Shown here: piece after piece, positions 13,964 through 22,826 of the stretch
Numbering within the stretch: position 1 is the first letter of the stretch
Layout of the letters: each line of letters starts with the position of its first letter
Assembly: GCF_014647515.1 (NCBI RefSeq)
Contig: NZ_BMPI01000090.1
Span: forward strand, 1-41,440
Origin: Dactylosporangium sucinum
GTDB taxonomy: Bacteria > Actinomycetota > Actinomycetes > Mycobacteriales > Micromonosporaceae
Length of the DNA stretch: 41,440 nucleotides
Direction: 5' to 3'
The notes under the pieces: model-generated
What the model was told of the DNA's origin: nothing
The model's database searches: none
Seen by the model: the letters and a program-made list of their open reading frames with translations, nothing else
Position numbers and translations under genes: made by a program

Positions 13964-15597
13964 TGGCTGTCCTGACCTCTCAGCTCGACACCCGGTCCGA
14001 GCAGTTCACCAGGAACCGGGCCGACATGCTGGAGCAGCTCGAGCACATCGAGGAACAGCTTCAGCTGGCGGGCATGGGCGGTGGCGAGAAGGCGGTCGCG
14101 CGGCACCACGCCAACGGCAAGCTCACCGTTCGCGAGCGTGTCGCCCTGCTCATCGACCCCGACACGCCCTTCCTGGAGATCGGGGCCCTCGCCGGCTACT
14201 ACACCGACTACCCGGTCGGCGGCGGTGCGCTGCTCGGCATCGGGACGGTGAACGGAACCGAGTGCGTGATCTTCGGCAACGATCCGACGGTGCTCGGCGG
14301 TGCCATGACGGCGACCAGCGCCCCGAAGATCGACCGGGCGCTGCTCATCGCCCGGCAGAACCGGATGCCGTACATCCAGCTGATCGAAAGCGCCGGGGGC
14401 GACCTGCGCTCCGACGGCGGCGGCGAGGAGGTCGACCGGGTGCTGCGCAAGACGCTCGGGCACTGGGCCGGTTCGGGCCGGTTCTTCTACGAGACGACCG
14501 AGCTGTCCGGGCTCGGCATCCCCACCGTTGCCGTGGTGTTCGGCAGTTCCACGGCCGGCGGTGCGTACCTGCCCGGCTTGTCGGAGTACACGATTCTCGT
14601 GCGCAACCGGGCCAAGGTCTTCCTCGGCGGCCCGCCGCTGGTGAAGATGGCGACCGGCGAGGAGAGCACGGACGAGGAGCTCGGCGGCGCCGACATGCAC
14701 GCCACGGTGAGCGGCCTCGCGGACTACGTCGCGGAGGATGAGCACGACGCGTTGCGGCAGTGCCGCGATGTGGTCGGCCACCTGCACTGGCGCAAGGCCG
14801 GCTACGGCCCGACGGGTCCCGGTGACGAGCCGGTGCTGGATGCGGAGGACCTGCTGGGCATGGTGTCGCGCGACCTCAAGCAGCCGCTCGACGTGCGCGA
14901 GGTCGTCGGTCGCATCACCGACGGCAGCCGGTTCGAGGAGTTCAAGGCGCGGTACGGCGCGACGCTCGTCTGCGGCTGGGCCGAGGTCCACGGCTACCCG
15001 GTGGGCATCCTGGGCAACAACGGCCCGCTGTTTCCGGAGTCGGCGGTCAAGGCTTCGCAGTTTATCCAGCTCTGCAACAAGATCAGTACGCCGTTGCTGT
15101 TCCTGCAGAACATCACCGGCTACATGGTCGGCAAGGAGTACGAGCGGGCCGGCATGGTCAAGCACGGCAGCCAGATGATCAATGCGCTGTCGAACTCGAA
15201 GGTCCCGCACATCACGGTCGTCCTCGGTTCGTCGTACGGCGCCGGCAACTACGGCATGGGCGGCCGTGGCTTCGACACCCGCTTCCTGTTCCTGTGGCCG
15301 ACGGCCAAGCTCGCGGTCATGGGGCCGCAGCAGATGGCGGGCGTCATGTCCCTGGTGCGGCGGGGGCAGGCCGCACGCAAGGGCATCGAGATCGACGAGG
15401 CGGCAGAGAAGATGCTCACGGACGCGGTCGCCGACATCACCGAGCGGATGTCGCTCGGCCTCTACGCGACCGGTCGCGGCGTGGACGACGGCGTCATCGA
15501 CCCGCGCGACACCAGGACGGTCGTGGGGCTGTGCCTGTCCGCCTGCCACAGCGCGCCGGTCGAGGGCGCCACCACCTTCGGGGCGTTCCGGCCGTGA
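13963..15597 (+). CDS. Acyl-CoA carboxylase beta subunit (carboxyltransferase)
   Basis: A 544-residue carboxyltransferase of the methylcrotonyl/geranyl-CoA carboxylase group. It transfers CO2 from carboxybiotin to an enoyl-CoA. The N-terminal crotonase half contains ESAGGDLRS and the oxyanion loop GSSTAGGAYLPG. The C-terminal half contains ITGYMVGKEYERAGMVKHG, GSSYGAGNYGMGGRGFDTRF and WPTAKLAVMGPQQMAGVM, the segments that distinguish this group from propionyl-CoA carboxylases. The ATG overlaps the preceding stop (TGATG), and its own stop overlaps the alpha-subunit start (GTGA). It corresponds to AtuC or LiuB. Geranyl-CoA versus methylcrotonyl-CoA preference depends on one pocket residue that I cannot align with certainty. 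Confidence 0.93.
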   Translation: MAVLTSQLDTRSEQFTRNRADMLEQLEHIEEQLQLAGMGGGEKAVARHHANGKLTVRERVALLIDPDTPFLEIGALAGYYTDYPVGGGALLGIGTVNGTECVIFGNDPTVLGGAMTATSAPKIDRALLIARQNRMPYIQLIESAGGDLRSDGGGEEVDRVLRKTLGHWAGSGRFFYETTELSGLGIPTVAVVFGSSTAGGAYLPGLSEYTILVRNRAKVFLGGPPLVKMATGEESTDEELGGADMHATVSGLADYVAEDEHDALRQCRDVVGHLHWRKAGYGPTGPGDEPVLDAEDLLGMVSRDLKQPLDVREVVGRITDGSRFEEFKARYGATLVCGWAEVHGYPVGILGNNGPLFPESAVKASQFIQLCNKISTPLLFLQNITGYMVGKEYERAGMVKHGSQMINALSNSKVPHITVVLGSSYGAGNYGMGGRGFDTRFLFLWPTAKLAVMGPQQMAGVMSLVRRGQAARKGIEIDEAAEKMLTDAVADITERMSLGLYATGRGVDDGVIDPRDTRTVVGLCLSACHSAPVEGATTFGAFRP

Positions 15598-17552
15598 TCA
15601 CGACACTTCTCGTTGCGAACCGGGGCGAGATCGCCCGTCGGGTCATGCGCACCGCCGCCGCCATGGGCATCCGTACCGTCGCGGTCTACAGCGACGGCGA
15701 CGCGCACTCGCCGTTCGTGCGCGACGCGGACCTGGCTGTGCCCCTGCACGGGCAGACTGCGGCGGAGACCTACCTCGACGTGGCGAAGGTGCTCGACGCG
15801 GCGCGTCTCGCGGGGGCCGACGGCGTGCACCCCGGCTACGGTTTCCTGTCGGAGAACGCGGACTTCGCCCGGGCCGTCGTCGAGGCGGGGATGATCTGGG
15901 TCGGCCCGACGCCGGCCGCGATCGCGGCCATGGGCGACAAGCTCGCCGCCAAGACGCTGATGGAGGAGGCCGGCGTCAGGACGCTTCCCTCTCTCCGGCT
16001 CGAGGAGGGTGCGGACCTCGGTGCCGCGGCCACCGAGGTCGGCTTCCCCGCACTCGTGAAGGCCGCGGCGGGCGGCGGGGGCAAGGGCATGCGCGTCGTC
16101 GAGCGGGAGGAGGAGCTCCAGGCGGCGATCGCGGGCGCGCGACGCGAGGCGCTGGCCGCGTTCGGCGACGGTACGGTCTTCCTCGAGCGCTATCTCACCG
16201 GGGCCCGCCACGTCGAGGTGCAGATCCTCGGCGACAAGCACGGCAATCTGGTGCACCTGTTCGAGCGTGAGTGCTCGATCCAGCGCCGGCACCAGAAGGT
16301 GATCGAGGAGTCGCCTTCTTCGGCGGTGAGCCCGGCGCTTCGCGAGCGGATGGGTCAGGCCGGGCTGCTCGCCGCGAAGGCGATCGGCTACGAGAGCGCC
16401 GGGACGGTGGAGTTCCTGCTCGCGCCGGACGGCGCGTTCTACTTCCTCGAGGTGAACACACGGCTCCAGGTCGAGCACCCCGTCACCGAGATGGTCACCG
16501 GGCTTGACCTGGTGCGGGAGCAGCTGTTGGTGGCGCAGGGCGCGGCGCTGTCGTTCACGCAGAGCGACCTGACGCTCACCGGGCACGCCGTCGAGGCGCG
16601 CCTCTATGCCGAGGACCCCGACAACGACTTCCTCCCGGTCACCGGCACCGTGCGGGTGTGGGAGCCCGCGGCCTCGCCGGAAGCCAGGTACGACAGCGGC
16701 ATCGAGTCCGGCAGTCGCGTCGGCGTCGAGTTCGACCCGATGCTGGCCAAGGTCATCGCGCACGCACCGACTCGCGCGGAGGCCGCACTGAGGCTGGCCC
16801 TGGCCCTGGAGCGGACCGCGATCCAGGGCACGACGACCAACCGCGACTTCCTCGTGGCCACGCTGCGGCATCCGGCGTTCCTGGCCGGCGACACCAGCAC
16901 GGACTTCATCACGAAGATCGACCCGCCGCGCTCGCGCGCGGTCGCTCCGGCCGAGCTGGAGGTAGCGGCCGTACAGGCCGCGCTCGCGGCACAGTCGTGG
17001 CGCCGTGCGACGTCGGCTCTGGGGCGCTTCCCAAGCGGATGGCGCAACAGCATCCTGCCGTCCGAGACCTTCACCTACCTGCACGCGGACCGCTCCGTGC
17101 CGGTTGCCTACCGCGCGCTGCGCGACGGCAGCTTCGCGGTGACGGTGGCCGGGCGCACCACGACCGCGCGGGTGCTCGAATGCTCCGATCGTGAGATCGA
17201 GGTCGAGCTCGACGGGATCAGGCACCGCTCGACCGTGCGCAACCACGGACCGCGCTGGTGGGTGCACGGACCGCGCGGCGACGTGGAGCTCGCGCTCGTG
17301 CCCCGATTCCCGGAACCCGAGGCCGAGGGCGTCGCCGGCGGCCTCGTGGCACCCCTGCCCGGTGCGGTCATCGCGGTCCAGGTGACCGCCGGGGGCCGGG
17401 TCGAGGAGGGCCAGCTGCTGGTCATCGTGGAGGCGATGAAGATGGAGCATCGCATCACCGCGCCGCACGCGGGGACGGTCGCCGAGCTGCGGGTCGCGGC
17501 CGGCGACCAGGTGGCCGCCGGCGACCTGCTCGTCGTGCTGGAGGAGGCGTGA
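15594..17552 (+). CDS. Acyl-CoA carboxylase alpha subunit (biotin carboxylase plus biotin carrier)
   Basis: A 652-residue subunit that carboxylates its own biotin with ATP and bicarbonate. The biotin carboxylase part opens LLVANRGEIARRV and has the ATP-binding glycine loop GGGGKGM (160-166), the catalytic segment EVNTRLQVEHPVTEMVTG and HVEVQILGDKHGN. A middle domain joins it to a C-terminal biotinyl domain with EAMKMEH, biotin on Lys616. The GTG start at 15594 overlaps the beta-subunit stop. Size and layout match LiuD/AtuF-type alpha subunits. With the beta subunit it forms a complete enzyme, whose likely substrate is a beta-methyl-branched enoyl-CoA. Confidence 0.95.
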   Translation: MITTLLVANRGEIARRVMRTAAAMGIRTVAVYSDGDAHSPFVRDADLAVPLHGQTAAETYLDVAKVLDAARLAGADGVHPGYGFLSENADFARAVVEAGMIWVGPTPAAIAAMGDKLAAKTLMEEAGVRTLPSLRLEEGADLGAAATEVGFPALVKAAAGGGGKGMRVVEREEELQAAIAGARREALAAFGDGTVFLERYLTGARHVEVQILGDKHGNLVHLFERECSIQRRHQKVIEESPSSAVSPALRERMGQAGLLAAKAIGYESAGTVEFLLAPDGAFYFLEVNTRLQVEHPVTEMVTGLDLVREQLLVAQGAALSFTQSDLTLTGHAVEARLYAEDPDNDFLPVTGTVRVWEPAASPEARYDSGIESGSRVGVEFDPMLAKVIAHAPTRAEAALRLALALERTAIQGTTTNRDFLVATLRHPAFLAGDTSTDFITKIDPPRSRAVAPAELEVAAVQAALAAQSWRRATSALGRFPSGWRNSILPSETFTYLHADRSVPVAYRALRDGSFAVTVAGRTTTARVLECSDREIEVELDGIRHRSTVRNHGPRWWVHGPRGDVELALVPRFPEPEAEGVAGGLVAPLPGAVIAVQVTAGGRVEEGQLLVIVEAMKMEHRITAPHAGTVAELRVAAGDQVAAGDLLVVLEEA

Positions 17553-19312
17553 CCGCCCGGCGTCCCGTCCGGATCGCGAACTGCAGCGGCTTCTACGGAG
17601 ACCGGCTGGCCGCCGCACGCGAGATGGTCGAGGGCGGTCCTGTCGACGTCCTCACCGGCGACTGGCTCGCCGAGCTCACGATGCTCATCCTCGCCAAGGA
17701 CCGCTTCAAGAACCCGGACGGCGGCTACGCCAGGACGTTCCTGAAGCAGATGGAGCAGATCATGGGCACCTGCCTCGATCGCGGCATCAAGGTCGTCGCG
17801 AACGCCGGGGGCCTCAACCCGAAGGGCCTGGCCGGCGCGCTCGAGCAGCTCGCCGTGACCCTCGGGCTCGCCCCGACGATCGGATACGTGGCCGGCGACG
17901 ACCTGCTTCCGCGGCTCGACGAGCTCACATGCGCCGGCCACGAGCTGCGCAACCTCGACACCGGCGAGGCCATCGGGGACCGCGCCGTGCTCACCGCCAA
18001 CGCCTACCTCGGCGGCTGGGGGATCGTCGAGGCACTGAGCCGGGAGGCCGACATCGTGGTCACCGGCCGGACCACCGACGCCGCCGTCGTGATGGGCCCG
18101 GCGGCGTGGTGGCACGGCTGGGACCGCATCGACTATGACGCCCTCGCGGGCGCGCTCGTGGCCGGCCACGTCATCGAGTGCGGCTGCCAGGCGACCGGCG
18201 GCAACTACGCGTTCTTCCAGGAGGTACCCGGGCTGGAGCACCCAGGCTTCCCGATCGCCGAAATCGCCGCGGACGGCTCCTCGGTCATCACCAAGCACGA
18301 GAGCCACGGCGGCCTGGTCTCCGTCGGCACCGTGACGGCGCAGCTGCTGTACGAGATCACCGGCCCCCGCTACCTCAACCCGGACGTCACGGCGCGCTTC
18401 GACACCATCGCCCTCGCCCAGGTGGCGCAGCACCGGGTGCAGATCAGCGGGGTCCGCGGCGAGGCCCCGCCCGCGACCTCGAAGGTCTGCGTCAACGTCG
18501 CCGGCGCGGTGAAGGCGTCACTCACGTTTCCGCTGGTCGGCCTCGACGTGCAGGAGAAGGCCGACCTCCTGGTGCGATCCCTGTTCGCGGCGATCCCCGG
18601 CGGGCGCGAGAGCTTCCAGTCGGTCGAGGTCGACCTGGTGCGCTCGGACCACGAGGACCCGCAACGCAACGAGGCGGCGATCGCCAACCTGCGCATCACG
18701 CTCAAGGATCCGGACGAGACGAAGTTCGGCAAGCCGCTCACCTCGGCGATCACCGAGCTCGGGCTCGCCTCGTACCCCGGCTTCTTCGGCGGCCCGAGCG
18801 CTGTTCAGGCGTACGGCGTGTACTGGCCGGCCTCGGTGCCCTCGAACCTGCTCTCGCACGAGGTCGTGGTGGGCGACGAGGTGACGCGGGTCGCCCCGAC
18901 GCTGCCCACCGGGACGGAGCCGGTGGTCGAGGCCGAGCGACCCGCGATCCCGGTGCCGGTCGGCGGGCCGACGCGCCGGGTACCCCTGGGCCGGGTTGCC
19001 GGGGCCCGGTCCGGCGACAAGGGCGGGAACGCCAACGTCGGGGTGTGGACCCGCACCGACGAGGAGTTCGCGTGGCTGAGCGACTACCTGACCGTCGACC
19101 GGCTCAAGGCGCTGATGCCGGAGACCGGTGAGCTCGATGTCGAGCGGTTCGACCTGCCCCGCATCCGGTCGCTGAACTTCGTCATCCACGGGCTGCTGGG
19201 CGAGGGCGTCGCGTCGAGCGGCCGGATGGACCCGCAGGCCAAGAGCCTGGGTGAGTACCTGCGTGCCAAGCACGTCGAAGTGCCCGTCGAGCTGCTGGAG
19301 AGGAAGCCGTGA
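17549..19312 (+). CDS. atuA: Acyclic terpene utilisation AtuA-family protein
   Basis: A 587-residue two-domain protein. Residues ~6-450 form the DUF1446/AtuA core, starting RPVRIANCSGFYGDRLAAA, with GGLNPKGLAGAL, VTGRTTDAAVVMGPA and IECGCQATGGNYAF. Residues ~470-585 are the AtuA-like ferredoxin-fold domain beginning RVPLGRVAGARSGDKGGNA. In Pseudomonas atuA is required for growth on citronellol and geraniol, but its biochemical step is unresolved. Removal of the acetate/hydroxyacyl unit after carboxylation and hydration has been considered. The GTG start at 17549 overlaps the carboxylase stop by GTGA. Its position next to carboxylase and hydratase genes is the strongest pointer to terpenoid acyl-CoA degradation in this operon. 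Confidence 0.93.
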   Translation: MTARRPVRIANCSGFYGDRLAAAREMVEGGPVDVLTGDWLAELTMLILAKDRFKNPDGGYARTFLKQMEQIMGTCLDRGIKVVANAGGLNPKGLAGALEQLAVTLGLAPTIGYVAGDDLLPRLDELTCAGHELRNLDTGEAIGDRAVLTANAYLGGWGIVEALSREADIVVTGRTTDAAVVMGPAAWWHGWDRIDYDALAGALVAGHVIECGCQATGGNYAFFQEVPGLEHPGFPIAEIAADGSSVITKHESHGGLVSVGTVTAQLLYEITGPRYLNPDVTARFDTIALAQVAQHRVQISGVRGEAPPATSKVCVNVAGAVKASLTFPLVGLDVQEKADLLVRSLFAAIPGGRESFQSVEVDLVRSDHEDPQRNEAAIANLRITLKDPDETKFGKPLTSAITELGLASYPGFFGGPSAVQAYGVYWPASVPSNLLSHEVVVGDEVTRVAPTLPTGTEPVVEAERPAIPVPVGGPTRRVPLGRVAGARSGDKGGNANVGVWTRTDEEFAWLSDYLTVDRLKALMPETGELDVERFDLPRIRSLNFVIHGLLGEGVASSGRMDPQAKSLGEYLRAKHVEVPVELLERKP

Positions 19313-20064
19313 CCGCGGTCCGCTACGAGGCGCGCCACGGCGTCGCCACCCTGACCCTGGCCGAACCCGAGAACAAGAACGCACTCAACGCACGCATCAT
19401 CAACGGCCTCGGCGACGGACTTTCAGCGGCGGCCGCCGACGAGGCGGTGCGTGTCATCGTCCTCACCCACGAGGGCACCACGTTCTGCGCAGGTGCCGAC
19501 CTCAAGGGAGGCGGGCCGGCGCAGACACCGAGGTACTCCTTCCCAGACGTGCTCGCCGGCATCCAGGACTCGCCCAAGCCGGTCGTCGCCGTGCTCCGCG
19601 GGCACTGCATGGGCGGCGGCGTCGGGCTCGCGGCCGCAGCCGACCTGTCGGTGGCCTCCACCGACGTGACGTTCGGGTTCACCGAGGTGCGCATCGGCGT
19701 CGCGCCCGCGATGATCTCGGTCGTCTGCCTGCCCAAGCTCTCCCGGGCCGATGCGGCGGAGCTCTTCCTGACCGGGCGCAGGATTCCCGCCGCCCAGGCC
19801 GCCGAGGTGGGCCTGATCAATCGCGCGGTCGAGCCGGCTGAGCTGGACCAGGAGGTCAGTGGGCTCCTCGACGAGATCGTCGCGGGCGGCCCTCGGGCGC
19901 TGGCGGCCTCCAAGAGGCTCCTGTCGACCGTGCCAACCATGAGCCGGTCGGAGGCGTTCGAGTTCACGCAGACGCTCTCCACGGAGCTCTTCCGAAGCTC
20001 GGAGGCCGGCGAAGGGATCGCGGCCTTCCGTGAGCGGCGGCCTCCCGCGTGGATCCCGTCGTAG
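19309..20064 (+). CDS. Enoyl-CoA hydratase (methylglutaconyl/isohexenylglutaconyl-CoA hydratase-like)
   Basis: A 251-residue crotonase. The CoA/oxyanion elements are FCAGADLKGG (59-68) and GHCMGGGVGLAAAADLS (98-114). Of the two catalytic glutamates of rat-type enoyl-CoA hydratase, the second is kept (Glu126 in FTEVRIGVAP). The first is absent: GGGVGLA replaces GGGxELA. This pattern is seen in actinobacterial hydratases that sit next to methylcrotonyl-type carboxylases. It is translationally coupled to atuA (GTGA) and is the last gene of the operon. By context it hydrates the product of the carboxylase and is the functional equivalent of AtuE. A lyase activity cannot be excluded. Confidence 0.9.
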   Translation: MTAVRYEARHGVATLTLAEPENKNALNARIINGLGDGLSAAAADEAVRVIVLTHEGTTFCAGADLKGGGPAQTPRYSFPDVLAGIQDSPKPVVAVLRGHCMGGGVGLAAAADLSVASTDVTFGFTEVRIGVAPAMISVVCLPKLSRADAAELFLTGRRIPAAQAAEVGLINRAVEPAELDQEVSGLLDEIVAGGPRALAASKRLLSTVPTMSRSEAFEFTQTLSTELFRSSEAGEGIAAFRERRPPAWIPS

Positions 20065-20085
20065 CCGGGTTTCCGTCGCCGAGTT

Positions 20086-20100
20086 TTGGCGCTACGCTAA
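20086..20100 (+). promoter_or_regulatory. Operator 3 (upstream of the TetR gene, autoregulation)
   Basis: TTGGCGCTACGCTAA: one mismatch (G for A at the third base) to the regulon motif. TAACAT (20098-20103) begins with the TAA of the right half-site and is a plausible -10 box, leaving 6 nt to the ATG at 20110. The transcript is therefore probably leaderless. Confidence 0.8.
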
Positions 20101-20109
20101 CATTGTCGC

Positions 20110-20739
20110 ATGTCTGAAGCAGGGGCGCACGACAAGGACGATTCGCACGGTCGGCAGCGGGGTCGGCAGGGCGCCGAGGCTGCTCTCATGCGGGCCGCCC
20201 TGGAGCTCCTCGCGCGAGAGGGCGTCCTGGCGGGCCTGAACCTGAAGGATGTGGCGGACGAGGCCGGCGTGAATCGCGGCCTGATCCACCACTACTTCGG
20301 CAGTCGCAAGACGCTGCTGCGCAACGCCCTCGACAAGGAGATGCGCACCCTCGCCGACCGCGTCGGTATGGAGACCTACCTCAACCCGGCCCGGCGTGGC
20401 GCCCGCAGCTTCCGGGCCCAGGCCAACGAGATGCAGCTCGCGCGCGTCGTCATGCTCCTGGCGCTCGACGGGGACGAGGAGTTCGCGCCCATCCCCTTCT
20501 ACGAGAGCTCATTGGAGCTCCTGAAGGACGAGCAGGGCCGAGGCGTATGGGACGAGGACCTCGACCTGCGAGCCCTGCTGGCGCTCTGGTACGCCTTCCT
20601 CAGTGGGTACCTCGTCCTGCGTCCGGCGCTGGCCCGGCAGCTCGGGCTGGCGGTCAAGACACTGGACGCCCGGGTGATGAGCACCATCGGCCGCATGTGG
20701 GGACCGCTGTGGCACGAGGACGGCACCGCGGAGCACTGA
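20110..20739 (+). CDS. TetR-family transcriptional regulator
   Basis: A 209-residue regulator with an N-terminal TetR helix-turn-helix (LKDVADEAGVNRGLIHHYF, about residues 40-58) preceded by a basic arm, and a helical ligand-binding C-terminal domain. It has no Shine-Dalgarno sequence and starts 9 nt after operator 3, so it is likely leaderless and autoregulated. It is the only regulator gene inside the 27-kb region flanked by the eight matching operators, lies between the two main catabolic operons, and is therefore the candidate repressor for all of them. In Pseudomonas the atu genes are also controlled by a TetR-type repressor (AtuR). The inducer is probably a pathway intermediate, perhaps an acyl-CoA, by analogy only. 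Confidence 0.92.
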   Translation: MSEAGAHDKDDSHGRQRGRQGAEAALMRAALELLAREGVLAGLNLKDVADEAGVNRGLIHHYFGSRKTLLRNALDKEMRTLADRVGMETYLNPARRGARSFRAQANEMQLARVVMLLALDGDEEFAPIPFYESSLELLKDEQGRGVWDEDLDLRALLALWYAFLSGYLVLRPALARQLGLAVKTLDARVMSTIGRMWGPLWHEDGTAEH

Positions 20740-20751
20740 GGACCTGACCTC

Positions 20752-20773
20752 GCCCACCGCGGCTGCGGTGGGC
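20752..20773 (+). terminator. Terminator after the TetR gene
   Basis: GCCCACCGC (20752-20760) and GCGGTGGGC (20765-20773) form a perfect 9-bp stem with a 4-nt loop, 12 nt after the stop codon. There is no U-tract. Confidence 0.7.
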
Positions 20774-20826
20774 ATCGCCGATGCCTGGTCGTCGCGGACA
20801 GCTCGATCCGCGCCGCCGGCATCACG

Positions 20827-20855
20827 ACGCCATCACAACGCCATCACAACGCCAT
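20827..20855 (+). repeat. Tandem 11-bp repeat upstream of the dehydrogenase operon
   Basis: ACGCCATCACA occurs at 20827-20837 and 20838-20848, with a partial third copy ACGCCAT at 20849-20855. It lies about 50 bp upstream of operator 4. It could be polymerase slippage or an additional binding site. Confidence 0.6.
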
Positions 20856-20903
20856 GGACGACCGCCGGTCCGCCGGTGCGTGAAACCGCGCTTCCCCCGA
20901 GAC

Positions 20904-20918
20904 TTAGCATAATGCTAA
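20904..20918 (+). promoter_or_regulatory. Operator 4 (dehydrogenase / beta-oxidation operon)
   Basis: TTAGCATAATGCTAA: a perfect inverted repeat that is symmetric through most of its spacer. TAATAT (20916-20921), starting with the right half-site's TAA, is a good -10 box and leaves 7 nt to the ATG at 20929, again pointing to a leaderless transcript. Confidence 0.85.
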
Positions 20919-20928
20919 TATCGGCGGC

Positions 20929-21960
20929 ATGCGCGGACTGGTCTATCACGGCCCTCGGGACGTTCGGTATGACGTCGTGGCGGATCCGGCCCTCTCCAAC
21001 CCGGCCGGCGCGATCGTGCGGGTCGGCAAGGCGAGCATCTGCGGCAGCGACCTGCACATCTTCCACGGCGAGAACGCTCGCGGCACGGGCTTCACCATCG
21101 GGCACGAGGCCATCGGGCAGATCGTCGAGGCGGGTGCGGAGGTACACCGCTTCAAGGCGGGAGACCGGGTGCTGGTCTCGGCGGGGGTGCGCTGCGGCCG
21201 CTGCGAGGGCTGCGCCTCCGGTCCCCACTGCACGGTCCAGGGGGACAACTTCTGCTACGGCCTCGGGCCCGACCTGCCGGGCAGTCAGGCCGAACTGCTG
21301 GAAGTGCCGTACGCCGACGCCAACCTGATGCGACTGCCCGCGGATGTCAGCGAGGAGAACGCCCTTCTGCTGGCCGACTGCGCCAACACCGCCTGGTACG
21401 GCGCGAAGAAGGCGAAGATCGTCCCCGGCGCCGAGGTCGCGGTGATCGGCCTCGGCCCGATCGGCCTCGTCGCCGTCATGTCGGCGTTCCTGCAAGGAGC
21501 CGCTCGCGTGTTCGCCGTCGACCCCGTGGCCGACCGCCGTCGCCGGGCCGAAGAGCTCGGGGCGTCGAGCCTCGCGCCCGAAGGGGCAAAGGAACTCATC
21601 ATGGAAGCCACGCGCGGCGGTGTGGGCCACGTCGTCGACGCGGTCGGCACCGACGAGAGCATCGACACGGCCCTGCGCGTCGTGCGGAACCGGGGAGCGG
21701 TTTCGGTGGTCGGCCTGTCGCCGTCCAAGCGCATGGCCTTCCCGATGATGCGCGCCCAGATGCTCTCCCTCGACTTCCACATCGGGCTCGCCACCGGCGA
21801 GGACACCCCCGGACTGCTGAACCTGATGCGCGCGGGACGTTTCAACCCGGCGGTCGTCTTCAGCCACCGTCTCCCGCTGTCCGCCGGCGTGACCGCCTAC
21901 GAGCTGTTCGATCAGCGTGCCGACGGCGTCTGCAAGGTGCTGCTGGACGCAACCGCCTGA
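20929..21960 (+). CDS. Zinc-dependent alcohol dehydrogenase (MDR superfamily)
   Basis: A 343-residue medium-chain dehydrogenase. Catalytic-zinc ligands are Cys38 (ICGSDLH), His59 and Glu60 (GHEAIG). A structural-zinc loop carries four cysteines at about 89, 92, 95 and 101. The Rossmann motif is GLGPIGLVAV. It should oxidise an alcohol with NAD(P)+. It has no ribosome binding site and probably starts a leaderless mRNA under operator 4. As first gene of a seven-gene operon in a region with glycosidases, it is well placed to oxidise the released aglycone alcohol (for example geraniol or citronellol) or a sugar. The operon has no obvious aldehyde dehydrogenase, so the aldehyde-to-acid step must be done elsewhere. 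Confidence 0.9.
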   Translation: MRGLVYHGPRDVRYDVVADPALSNPAGAIVRVGKASICGSDLHIFHGENARGTGFTIGHEAIGQIVEAGAEVHRFKAGDRVLVSAGVRCGRCEGCASGPHCTVQGDNFCYGLGPDLPGSQAELLEVPYADANLMRLPADVSEENALLLADCANTAWYGAKKAKIVPGAEVAVIGLGPIGLVAVMSAFLQGAARVFAVDPVADRRRRAEELGASSLAPEGAKELIMEATRGGVGHVVDAVGTDESIDTALRVVRNRGAVSVVGLSPSKRMAFPMMRAQMLSLDFHIGLATGEDTPGLLNLMRAGRFNPAVVFSHRLPLSAGVTAYELFDQRADGVCKVLLDATA

Positions 21961-22026
21961 CGCGACACCGGTCCGACCGCGCCGCCGAGGTCGCCTCGTG
22001 TGGCGAACATCGAAAGGAATGCACAC

Positions 22027-22809
22027 GTGACATCGCTCGACGAGCGGGTGGCCACGGACCCGCTGTTCGACGTGACCGGGAAGGTCGTCGTCGTCACCGG
22101 CGGCAGCCGCGGGCTGGGGCGGGCAATGGTACGTGCCTTCGCCGAGAGAGGGGCCGTCCCGGTCATCGCCAGCCGGAAGCTGGACGCCTGCCGGGAGCTC
22201 GCGGACGAGGTCGGCGCCGCGTGGGGCGTGGACGCCTTGCCGATTGCGGTGAACGTGAACCGGTGGCAGGAGTGCGACCGGCTCGCGGACGAGGTCTATG
22301 CCCGGTACGGCCGGGTGGACGTGTTGATCAACAACGCCGGCAGCTCCCCGGTCTTCCCCAGCGTCGACGCCATCACCGAGGAGCTCTACGACAAGGTCTT
22401 TGCCCTCAACCTCAAGGGCCCGTTCCGGCTCATGGCCAACATCGGCACCCGGATGGCCTCGGCCAGGGGCGGGTCGATCATCAATATCGGTTCGGTGTCG
22501 AGCATGCGACCGCAGCCGATGCTGGTCACCTACGCGGCCGCCAAAGCCGGGCTCAACGCATTGACCGAGGGCATGGCCCGCGCCCTCGCGCCGAAGGTGC
22601 GGGTGAACTGCATCGTCGCGGGGCCCTTCGCGACGGACGTCTTCAACGCGTGGGATCCCGAGGTCTTCCAGCAGGTCATGGCCGAGCCGCTCGCGCTGAA
22701 ACGAGCCGGACAACCGGAGGAGGTCGTCGGAGCGGCCCTGTACCTCGCCTCCTCGGCATCGACGTTCACGACCGGCGCACTGCTCCGCGTCGACGGCGGA
22801 ACCCCCTGA
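22027..22809 (+). CDS. Short-chain dehydrogenase/reductase 1
   Basis: A 260-residue classical SDR with TGGSRGLG (24-31) for cofactor binding, NNAG, and a Ser...Tyr-x-x-x-Lys site in SVSSMRPQPMLVTYAAAKAG. The closest look is to gluconate 5-dehydrogenase/3-oxoacyl-reductase-type SDRs. The GTG at 22027 is chosen because AAAGGA ends 8 nt upstream; an in-frame GTG at 22000 is less likely. A 66-bp gap separates it from the alcohol dehydrogenase, with no operator. It might handle the aglycone alcohol, a 3-hydroxyacyl-CoA or a freed sugar. The Pseudomonas atu cluster likewise has SDRs (AtuB, AtuG) of unproven substrate. Confidence 0.88.
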   Translation: MTSLDERVATDPLFDVTGKVVVVTGGSRGLGRAMVRAFAERGAVPVIASRKLDACRELADEVGAAWGVDALPIAVNVNRWQECDRLADEVYARYGRVDVLINNAGSSPVFPSVDAITEELYDKVFALNLKGPFRLMANIGTRMASARGGSIINIGSVSSMRPQPMLVTYAAAKAGLNALTEGMARALAPKVRVNCIVAGPFATDVFNAWDPEVFQQVMAEPLALKRAGQPEEVVGAALYLASSASTFTTGALLRVDGGTP

Positions 22810-22826
22810 GAGCGGAGAAGATCACG

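Noticed and set aside
11448..20064. Plain leucine/isovalerate (Liu) pathway
   Set aside because: Carboxylase and hydratase would fit, but there is no isovaleryl-CoA-dehydrogenase neighbour or HMG-CoA lyase. AtuA and the glycosidases point elsewhere.
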